A stretch of 18,191 nucleotides of DNA from CAZVCJ01 sp964625745 (GTDB lineage: Bacteria > Chloroflexota > Anaerolineae > VGOG01): NCBI GenBank assembly GCA_964625745.1, contig CAZVCJ010000078.1, forward strand, positions 1-18,191, in the 5' to 3' direction. Positions 6,425-12,203 of this stretch are shown piece by piece. A program made the translations under genes and the position numbers. Position 1 is the first letter of the stretch. Every line of letters begins with the position of its first letter. The notes beneath the pieces are model-generated. The model was not told where the DNA came from. It ran no database searches and saw only the letters and a program-made list of their open reading frames with translations.

Positions 6425-7066
6425 CTATTCGGTCGGTTCGATTTCTGTATCGGACTCCACCTCCAGAGCGGGCAACGCTTCCAGACCATGCTCTGCTTCC
6501 ACATCGTGCTCTGCCCCCGCATCGAGCTCCGCTTCCAGTTCGAGCTCCAGCTCAACGTCGGCCAACCCTTCGACAAACCGTCGTGGTGAGCTTGTCGAAC
6601 CATCAGGATACCACTCAGGTTCAGGTGGAAGTGGATAAGGTTCCGCACAATAGGGGCAGATGTCCCATCGCATCAACATCAGCCGACCACAGTGGGGGCA
6701 AGCCTTCCTCAGCTCGGTATGGCAAGCGGGGCAAATAATGAAATCTGACTCGATCCTATGCTTGCACTCAGGACACACCGGCTTAGCCTCGGTGATATCC
6801 TGTAGCAAAGCTTCCTCTTCCAAGGTCCTCGCGTAGGCCTCCGACAGAGTCTCCTGCGGACGAAGGATGAGGTAGATGAGCAAACCTAAAGGTCCGAAGA
6901 TCAAGACCACCAGAGAGGCGAGCAGTTGGGCAAAGATGTCCCTGGACCTTACGCGCATGTCGCGGAAGGTCCAAATCACCAGGCTCACCCAGAAGGCTGC
7001 GGTGAAAGCACTGATGAAAGCGACGATAACCAACAGGATTGTCCCGATGTCCTCAAGTTGTGGCAT
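6425..7066 (-). CDS. Two-TM membrane protein with double zinc ribbon and acidic tail
   Basis: A protein of about 213 residues. Two hydrophobic segments (about 9-35 and 47-68) anchor it in the membrane. Four C-x-x-C pairs follow (CPEC 98-101, CPAC 112-115, CPHC 123-126, CPYC 137-140), forming a double zinc ribbon (PF12773-like). The last 45 residues are an acidic repeat rich in Glu, Leu and Asp. Function is unknown; zinc ribbons of this kind usually mediate protein contacts. A short palindromic repeat is inserted in frame near residues 155-168. The ATG at 7066 (GGAG about 10 nt upstream) is preferred over an in-frame TTG at 7072. It is the first gene of a minus-strand unit driven by the promoter at 7111-7139. 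As a membrane protein it could be a partner or substrate of the downstream rhomboid, which is inference. Confidence 0.8.
   Translation of the reverse strand: MPQLEDIGTILLVIVAFISAFTAAFWVSLVIWTFRDMRVRSRDIFAQLLASLVVLIFGPLGLLIYLILRPQETLSEAYARTLEEEALLQDITEAKPVCPECKHRIESDFIICPACHTELRKACPHCGRLMLMRWDICPYCAEPYPLPPEPEWYPDGSTSSPRRFVEGLADVELELELEAELDAGAEHDVEAEHGLEALPALEVESDTEIEPTE
6569..6599. repeat. Palindromic interspersed repeat inside the zinc-ribbon gene
   Basis: TTCGACAA (6569-6576) and TTGTCGAA (6592-6599) form a perfect 8-bp inverted repeat with a 15-nt centre containing GTGGTGAGC. Words of this kind (GGTGAGCTTGTCGAACC) are familiar as an interspersed repeat in environmental genomes. Here the repeat is read in frame as part of the protein. 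Confidence 0.65.
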
Positions 7067-7110
7067 GTTCAATCTGCTCCTTTAGAGTATGTTGATAGCG
7101 ACACACAAGT

Positions 7111-7139
7111 ATTATACCACCTTCCTCTCTTTTTGTCAC
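7111..7139 (-). promoter_or_regulatory. Sigma-70 promoter of the zinc-ribbon/pentapeptide/rhomboid unit
   Basis: On the minus strand GTGACA (7139-7134), a 17-nt spacer and a perfect TATAAT (7116-7111) are preceded by TGG, an extended -10 element. The -35 box overlaps the mnmG stop codon, so the promoter begins where the preceding gene ends. Confidence 0.7.
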
Positions 7140-9058
7140 CTGGCAACTTTGTTTTGAGTTGCCCTCTTCAAGTAGACCAACAGGATTGAGATGTCAGTCG
7201 GGTTGACGCCTGATAGGCGGGAGGCCTGCCCTACGGTAGCTGGCCGAAACCTCTTCAGTTTCTCACGGGCCTCGTTGCGTAAGCCTACCGGAGTCTCGTA
7301 GTCAAAATCGTCTGGGATCGGATATTCCTCCAGCCGCTTCGCCCGTTCCACCTCCCGCCGCTGCTTTTCGATGTAGCCCGCGTACTTGGCTTCAATGGTC
7401 ACCTGCTCAATGGCCTCAGGAGGCAATGGCAGATGACCGGGGACAAGAGCTTCTATCAACTCATAAGTCACCTCCGGACGGCGCAGGAATTGCACGGCAT
7501 TGACGCCATCGTCCAGGGCATCGAAGCCGCGTGCTGCCAGTTTGCTGTTGATTTCCTCCGAGGGCGCTAACCACGTCTTGTTAAGCCGCTCCAACTCACC
7601 CTCCACGGCCTCTCCTTTCTCCTTCACTGCCTCATACCTTTCCCGCGGTAGCAGTCCGACTTCGTAGCCGATGGGCGAGAGGCGCAGGTCAGCGTTGTCC
7701 TGACGTAACAGCAGCCGGTACTCGGCGCGGGAGGTCATCATGCGGTAGGGCTCAGTGATCTCCTTGGTCACCAAGTCATCAATGAGGACGCCGATGTAGG
7801 CCTGGTCGCGCCTCAGAATGATAGGTTCTTTGCCCTGCACCTTGCGAGCAGCGTTAATGCCGGCCATTATCCCCTGGGCAGCGGCCTCTTCATAGCCCGA
7901 AGTGCCGTTGATCTGCCCGGCGTGAAATAGCCCTTCCACCCGCTTGGTCTCCAACGAAGCCTTGATCTGATCAGGGTACACACAGTCATATTCGACAGCG
8001 TAGCCCGGCCGCACGATCTCAGCCTCCCGCAGGGCAGGGATGCTATGCAGCATGGCAAGCTGCACATCGTAAGGCATGGCGGTATACATCCCCTGTACAT
8101 ATACTTCTGTGGTGCGCCACCCCTCCGGCTCCAGGAAGAGCTGATGGGAGTCCTTATGAGCGAAACGCACGATCTTCTCCTCGAAAGAAGGGCAATAGCG
8201 CGGCCCTACTCCCTCGATGAAGCCTGAGGCGATAGGCGAACGGTGGAGGTTCTCACGCACGATCTGGTGCGTCTCCTCGCTGGTGTAGGCCAGGTAGCAC
8301 GGTATTTGGGACCGCCAATCGGTTTGGTGGGGGATGGGATAGATCGGATTAGGTTCCGGATGCTGAAAGTTAGAAGTTGGCTGACGGAAGCTAAAATACA
8401 ACGGGGTCTCGCTGCCCGACTGTGGGGTAGTCTGCGAGAAGTCTATGGTGCGGGCATTGATGCGAGGCGGAGTATTGGTCTGAAGGCGGCCCAAAGTGAA
8501 GCCCAACTCTCGTAGCGAGGCAGACAGGCCATCGGCCGGGAACTCACCAGCCCGCCCAGCGGGAAAAGTGACCTCGCCTGTCATGATCCTTGCTCCCAGG
8601 AAAGTACCAGTTGTAAGGATCACCGTCTGACCCCGCCACTCAATGCCCAGGTTAGTGACCACACCCTTGACTCGTGCACCTTCTACCAGGAGCTTCTCAA
8701 CCAGGCCCTGTTTGAGATCGAGATTCGGAACCATCTCCAGGGCATTCTTCATGGCCAGGAAATAGAGCCTCTTGTCAGCCTGAGCGCGAGGTGCGCGCAC
8801 CGCTGGCCCCTTTGAAAGGTTAAGCATGCGAATCTGGATAAAGGTCTGGTCGAGGTTGTGGGCCATCTCGCCGCCCAGGGCATCAATCTCTTTAACCAGG
8901 TGCCCTTTAGCGGGCCCTCCAACGCCGGGGTTACAAGGCATGGTGGCGATAAGATCGAGATTCATCGTCACCAGCAACGTCCGACAGCCCATCCGGGCTG
9001 CCGCCATAGCCGCCTCGCAGCCGGCGTGCCCCGCTCCAACCACGATCACATCGTACAT
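7136..9058 (-). CDS. mnmG: tRNA uridine-34 carboxymethylaminomethyl synthesis enzyme MnmG
   Basis: The FAD-binding subunit that, with MnmE, installs carboxymethylaminomethyl groups on wobble uridine 34 of tRNAs. Visible features are the dinucleotide-binding GAGHAGCEAA near the N-terminus, MPCNPGVGGPAKGHLVKEID with its conserved cysteine, GPAVRAPRAQADK, EGVGPRYCPSFEEK with the second conserved cysteine, GLFHAGQINGTSGYEEAAAQ, and a C-terminus PATVGQASRLSGVNPTDISILLVYLK that contacts MnmE and tRNA. The length of 640 residues is slightly above the norm, mostly because of about 17 extra residues before QIPCYLAYT. The ATG at 9058 is preferred over a GTG at 9064 because GGGAAGG lies 6-7 nt before it. 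MnmE is not in this window. The gene diverges from radC. Confidence 0.96.
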   Translation of the reverse strand: MYDVIVVGAGHAGCEAAMAAARMGCRTLLVTMNLDLIATMPCNPGVGGPAKGHLVKEIDALGGEMAHNLDQTFIQIRMLNLSKGPAVRAPRAQADKRLYFLAMKNALEMVPNLDLKQGLVEKLLVEGARVKGVVTNLGIEWRGQTVILTTGTFLGARIMTGEVTFPAGRAGEFPADGLSASLRELGFTLGRLQTNTPPRINARTIDFSQTTPQSGSETPLYFSFRQPTSNFQHPEPNPIYPIPHQTDWRSQIPCYLAYTSEETHQIVRENLHRSPIASGFIEGVGPRYCPSFEEKIVRFAHKDSHQLFLEPEGWRTTEVYVQGMYTAMPYDVQLAMLHSIPALREAEIVRPGYAVEYDCVYPDQIKASLETKRVEGLFHAGQINGTSGYEEAAAQGIMAGINAARKVQGKEPIILRRDQAYIGVLIDDLVTKEITEPYRMMTSRAEYRLLLRQDNADLRLSPIGYEVGLLPRERYEAVKEKGEAVEGELERLNKTWLAPSEEINSKLAARGFDALDDGVNAVQFLRRPEVTYELIEALVPGHLPLPPEAIEQVTIEAKYAGYIEKQRREVERAKRLEEYPIPDDFDYETPVGLRNEAREKLKRFRPATVGQASRLSGVNPTDISILLVYLKRATQNKVAR

Positions 9059-9087
9059 AAACACCTTCCCGTCCTCGATCTGGTCTA

Positions 9088-9116
9088 AGTATAGTACACT
9101 CGGCCTTATTTAGCAA
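9088..9116 (-). promoter_or_regulatory. Candidate mnmG promoter
   Basis: Minus-strand TTGCTA (9116-9111), a 17-nt spacer and TATACT (9093-9088) lie about 30 nt upstream of the mnmG start. Match quality is moderate at -35 (4 of 6) and good at -10 (5 of 6). Confidence 0.5.
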
Positions 9117-9159
9117 ACAAGACAGCCAGGCATTCGCCAACGTTTGGCACGGAGACACA

Positions 9160-9213
9160 ACTTAACATAGTCGCTTTGCGACTTAACATAGTAAGATTCA
9201 GACTTGACATATT
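9160..9213 (+). repeat. Three 12-bp direct repeats at exact 21-bp spacing in the mnmG-radC control region
   Basis: ACTTAACATAGT at 9160-9171, ACTTAACATAGT at 9181-9192 and ACTTGACATATT at 9202-9213 start 21 bp apart each time, about two helical turns. A perfect hairpin, AGTCGC-TTT-GCGACT (9169-9183), joins the first two. They lie about 40 bp upstream of the radC -35 box and 45-100 bp upstream of the mnmG promoter. This looks like an array of transcription-factor half-sites on one DNA face. The rest of the 357-bp gap 9059-9415 holds the two promoters and the radC leader, with no other gene seen. Confidence 0.7.
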
Positions 9214-9253
9214 GTTAAAGCATAGTATGGCCTGGATGTGCCCCACTCTCGCC

Positions 9254-9282
9254 TTGACAATCGTGAATATCTCGGTTATAGT
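9254..9282 (+). promoter_or_regulatory. Strong sigma-70 promoter for radC
   Basis: A consensus TTGACA (9254-9259), a 17-nt spacer and TATAGT (9277-9282) predict a transcript starting near 9289, with a leader of about 125 nt before the radC ATG. A second TTGACA at 9204-9209 lies within the third direct repeat but has no good -10 partner. Confidence 0.72.
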
Positions 9283-9415
9283 TCAATAAACGCGGCTTTT
9301 GTGGCAAGAGCGAGCTCAGCAGAATCGGGCATGGGACATTCTTCACTTCAGTCAACGAAGCCCCAGCCGAGCCGCAGAGATCTCACACCAGGAGAGAGAA
9401 GGAGGAACCACATCA

Positions 9416-10120
9416 ATGAAGACCACACCTGAGTACCATCCTACCATCAAAGACTTGCCCACAGGAGAACGACCCCGGGAGAGGTTGAAGAAATACGGAG
9501 CCGGCTCCCTCTCTAGCGCTGAGCTTCTGGCCATCATACTGCGCACTGGCATGGGCGGGGAGAATGTCCTCAACCTGGCTGCACGGCTCCTGGCCAAATT
9601 CGGCGGCCTGATAGGTCTGGCCCGCGCCAGCTTCAGTGAGCTTTGCGGAGAGAAAGGCATAGGGGTGGCTAAAGCAGCCCAGCTAAAAGCAGCGATCGAA
9701 CTGGGGCGAAGGCTACTTATCGCCTCTCCTGAGGAGCGCCTTCAGGTCAAGTCTCCAGCCGACGCGGCCAACCTGATGATGATAGAGATGGGTATGCTGG
9801 AACAAGAACACATGCGTCTCATCCTCCTGGACAGCAAGAACTATGTCTTGGATACCCCCACCATGTACGTCGGCAGCTTGAACACATCCGTCATCCGTGT
9901 CGGTGAGCTATTTCGGGAGGCGATCAAACAGAACTGCGCAGCCATGATCGTCGCCCACAACCATCCCAGCGGCGACCCCACCCCTTCGCCTGAGGACATC
10001 GCAGTAACGGAACTCATCACCCAGGCTGGTCAGCTATTGGACATTGACGTACTGGATCACCTGATTATCGGCCACCAGCGTTATGTTAGTTTGAAAGAAA
10101 GGGGGCTAGGATTCAAGTGA
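9416..10120 (+). CDS. radC: RadC family JAB/MPN domain protein
   Basis: A 234-residue RadC-type protein. Despite the historical name (radiation sensitivity), the biochemical role of RadC is unresolved. The N-terminal part (LPTGERPRERLKKYGAGSLS, then SSAELLAIILRTG and GEKGIGVAKAAQLKA) is a helix-hairpin-helix-like DNA-binding region. The C-terminal JAB/MPN+ domain keeps the metalloprotease-like motif VAHNHPSGDPTPSPED (His181, His183, Ser185, Asp187) with an upstream Glu near 131. The ATG at 9416 is preferred because AAGGAGG (9399-9405) precedes it by 10 nt and the family start 'I-K-D-L-P-x-x-E-R-P-R-E-R' follows at once. The frame is open to 9299, but that would place the start only about 10 nt after the predicted transcription start and add 39 non-conserved residues. 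Confidence 0.94.
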   Translation: MKTTPEYHPTIKDLPTGERPRERLKKYGAGSLSSAELLAIILRTGMGGENVLNLAARLLAKFGGLIGLARASFSELCGEKGIGVAKAAQLKAAIELGRRLLIASPEERLQVKSPADAANLMMIEMGMLEQEHMRLILLDSKNYVLDTPTMYVGSLNTSVIRVGELFREAIKQNCAAMIVAHNHPSGDPTPSPEDIAVTELITQAGQLLDIDVLDHLIIGHQRYVSLKERGLGFK

Positions 10121-10148
10121 TCTCTAAGAAAAGCAGATTGGTGGGAAA

Positions 10149-11264
10149 TTGAGGTCAGTACAAACGCCGAAAAATCTAAGCAAAAAAAGGGCAACTAAGC
10201 TGGCTCTAGCCATGGCCTTGCTCCTCGTCCTGGTGAGGCCGACCAGGCCCGTGGTGCCCCTGGGCCCCCAGCAAGAGGTGGTAACCATCAATCCCAAGAT
10301 GGGCGTTCACATCCGCCTGACCGATGAGGTAGAGGAGTGGAAGGTCAAGCAGACACTCTCGATGGTGCGGCAGATGGGCGCGCCCTGGATCGTGGAGTAC
10401 TTCCCCTGGGCCTACTACGAGGGCAAAAAGGGGCACTTCAACTGGAGCCACCCCGACGTGGTGGTGGATCACGCTCGGGCCCAGGGCCTGACGGTGATCG
10501 CCCGGCTGGGCTTCGTCCCCGAGTGGGCGCGGCCTGAAGACACCATCACATCTTATCTCGATCCAGAACATTATGGCGACTTCGGCGACTTCGTCCACGC
10601 CTTCGTGACCCACTTCAAGGGTCGCGTCCAGCACATCATCTTATGGAACGAGCCCAACCTCAGCCTGGAGTGGGGATACCGCTCCGTGGACCCCGAAGGC
10701 TACACCGAGCTTCTTAAAGTGGCCTACACCCGGGCCAAGGAGGCCAATCCACAAGTGCAAGTCCTGGCCGGCGCCCTGGCTCCGACCCTGGCTCCAGAGG
10801 GCGATCCAGAGGGCCTGAACGACCTGGCCTACCTCCAACGGATGTACGACGCTGGGGCTAAGGACTACTTCGACATCCTGGCCATCCACGCCTACGGTTG
10901 GACGTTCCCCCCCGACGATCCCCCGGCTGCGGACAAGGTAAACTTCGCCCGCGCTGAGCTCCTCCGCCAGGTGATGGTGGCCAATGGTGACGGCGACAAA
11001 ACATGCCTGATCACCGAGGGCGGCTGGAACGATCATCCCCGCTGGACCAAGGCCGTGCGCCCCTATCAGCGCATCGAGTACAGCATCCGCGCCTACGAGA
11101 AGGCTCTTGAGTGGGACTGGTGCCAGGCGGTCTGCCTGTGGGCCTTCCGCTACCCCCGGCCAGCCAAGGGCTACGCTGACTACTTCACCTTTGTTACCGT
11201 GGACTTTCTTCCCAAGCCCATCTACTTAGAAGTGCAGAGCTACGCGCGAGGTGAGAGGGAATGA
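10149..11264 (+). CDS. Secreted or membrane-anchored clan GH-A glycoside hydrolase
   Basis: A 371-residue TIM-barrel glycosidase of the GH5/GH39-like clan GH-A. The substrate cannot be told. An N-terminal basic stretch (KKRATK) and a hydrophobic segment (about residues 18-29) act as signal peptide or anchor. The two catalytic glutamates fit the clan: Glu168 in IILWNEPN (acid/base, end of strand 4) and Glu290 in CLITEGGWND (nucleophile, strand 7). Other clan-like parts are YFPWAYYEGKKGHFNWSHPD at the start of the barrel and DYFDILAIHAYGW. The start is uncertain: the TTG at 10149 has a weak GGTGGG and keeps the signal peptide complete, while an ATG at 10212 would cut it off. It begins 28 nt after radC and overlaps the next gene by 4 nt (ATGA), so the two form an operon. 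Confidence 0.82.
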   Translation: MRSVQTPKNLSKKRATKLALAMALLLVLVRPTRPVVPLGPQQEVVTINPKMGVHIRLTDEVEEWKVKQTLSMVRQMGAPWIVEYFPWAYYEGKKGHFNWSHPDVVVDHARAQGLTVIARLGFVPEWARPEDTITSYLDPEHYGDFGDFVHAFVTHFKGRVQHIILWNEPNLSLEWGYRSVDPEGYTELLKVAYTRAKEANPQVQVLAGALAPTLAPEGDPEGLNDLAYLQRMYDAGAKDYFDILAIHAYGWTFPPDDPPAADKVNFARAELLRQVMVANGDGDKTCLITEGGWNDHPRWTKAVRPYQRIEYSIRAYEKALEWDWCQAVCLWAFRYPRPAKGYADYFTFVTVDFLPKPIYLEVQSYARGERE

Positions 11265-12103
11265 GGAAACTGGTAGGAAGCAGGCGCGCACTTCTGGCAA
11301 TCCTGGCCCTGGCAGTCATCGCTCTGGCGGCCTGGTTCGTGCTGGCGCGGCTGGGCAGAATGGAGGACGAAACCTGGGGGCGGATACAGCGAGAGGGGCT
11401 GATGCGGGTGGGGATGGATGCCAGTTGGCCGCCCTTCGAGTACATTGACGAGTCAACGGGTCAGATCGCCGGCCTCGACGTTGACCTGGCGCGAGCCATC
11501 GGTCAACGCCTGGGCGTGGAGGTGGAGTTCGTCAACGTGGGCTTCGAAAGCCTCTACGATGCCCTCTACGTGGGCCGGTTCGACGCCATCGTTTCCGCCT
11601 TGCCCTACGATCCCCTGCTGTACGGGGACGTGGCCTATTCCATCTCCTACTTCAATGCCGGGCAGGTGTTGGTGGTGCGGGCCGATGAGACAGAGATTGG
11701 CGAATCAGCGAATCAGCGAATCAGCGAAACGAATGACTTGTCTGGGAAAAAGTTAGGGGTAGAATGGGGTTCGGAAGGTGATGTCATAGGTAGGCGGCTG
11801 GAGAAGAAAATCGAGGATTTGAGCCTGGAGAATTACATGACTCCCCAGGACGTGTTGTCAGCTCTAAAAGAGGGCAAGGTAGAGGCGGCCATCGTGGACG
11901 CTGTCTCCGCTTACCAGTTCGCCGCAACTGAGGGAAGCGTGCAGGTGGTCGGCAACCCACTGACCGATGAGCTGTACGTCATCGCCGTGCAGTTGGATAG
12001 TCACCTGCTTTTGAAGGCCATAAACGAGGCTCTGGTGAAGATAAGGGAGGACGGCATGTTGAAGAGTCTCCAGGAGAAATGGTTCCGGGTAATGAGCAAT
12101 TGA
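11261..12103 (+). CDS. Family-3 (amino-acid-type) extracellular solute-binding protein, orphan
   Basis: A 280-residue SBP_bac_3-type protein. The family binds polar amino acids or similar small solutes outside the membrane for ABC importers or sensors. A signal or anchor segment spans about residues 9-31, with no lipobox cysteine. Then come VGMDASWPPFEYIDESTGQI, a family hallmark, AGLDVDLARAIGQRLG, FDAIVSALPYDP, LSGKKLGVEWGSEGD (hinge to lobe 2) and a C-terminal IREDGMLKSLQEKWF helix. No permease or ATPase genes are nearby, so transport partners are missing or distant. Its ATG overlaps the glycosidase stop (ATGA at 11261-11264). An 8-nt tandem repeat at 11701-11728 adds a non-conserved stretch, ESANQRISETN, just before lobe 2. 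Confidence 0.9.
   Translation: MRKLVGSRRALLAILALAVIALAAWFVLARLGRMEDETWGRIQREGLMRVGMDASWPPFEYIDESTGQIAGLDVDLARAIGQRLGVEVEFVNVGFESLYDALYVGRFDAIVSALPYDPLLYGDVAYSISYFNAGQVLVVRADETEIGESANQRISETNDLSGKKLGVEWGSEGDVIGRRLEKKIEDLSLENYMTPQDVLSALKEGKVEAAIVDAVSAYQFAATEGSVQVVGNPLTDELYVIAVQLDSHLLLKAINEALVKIREDGMLKSLQEKWFRVMSN
11701..11728 (+). repeat. 8-nt tandem repeat inside the solute-binding protein gene
   Basis: CGAATCAG is repeated three times plus CGAA (28 nt). The unit length is not a multiple of three, so loss or gain of one copy would shift the reading frame of the binding-protein gene. Confidence 0.85.
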
Positions 12104-12128
12104 CGTCAAGAATAGAGTGTGCTAGAAT
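12100..12128 (+). promoter_or_regulatory. Promoter for uvrC
   Basis: TTGACG (12100-12105), a 17-nt spacer and TAGAAT (12123-12128), with TGC before the -10 box, form an extended -10 sigma-70 promoter. The -35 box includes the TGA stop of the solute-binding gene. Predicted transcription starts near 12135, leaving a leader of about 70 nt that contains a hairpin. Confidence 0.65.
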
Positions 12129-12152
12129 TGAGAACAGCGGATCAACAGGATT

Positions 12153-12186
12153 CACGGATTAAATCCGCAAATCCCGCGAATCCGTG
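12153..12186 (+). repeat. CACGGATT hairpin repeat in the uvrC leader
   Basis: CACGGATT (12153-12160) pairs perfectly with AATCCGTG (12179-12186) over an 18-nt centre. An alternative inner palindrome is CGGATT-A-AATCCG (12155-12167). The sequence resembles a microsatellite-like interspersed repeat. It has no T-tract, so it is not a clear terminator. Confidence 0.6.
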
Positions 12187-12203
12187 TTCTAAAGGATGCA
12201 CGT

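Noticed and set aside
9204..9232. Second radC promoter beginning TTGACA at 9204
   Set aside because: No acceptable -10 box lies at 16-18 nt. The match is part of the third direct repeat.
9299..9415. Longer RadC N-terminus
   Set aside because: The extra 39 residues are non-conserved. AAGGAGG precedes the ATG at 9416, and the long form would start almost at the predicted transcript start.
12153..12186. Terminator of the solute-binding gene
   Set aside because: The stem is AT-rich with no T-tract after it, and it lies inside the predicted uvrC leader.
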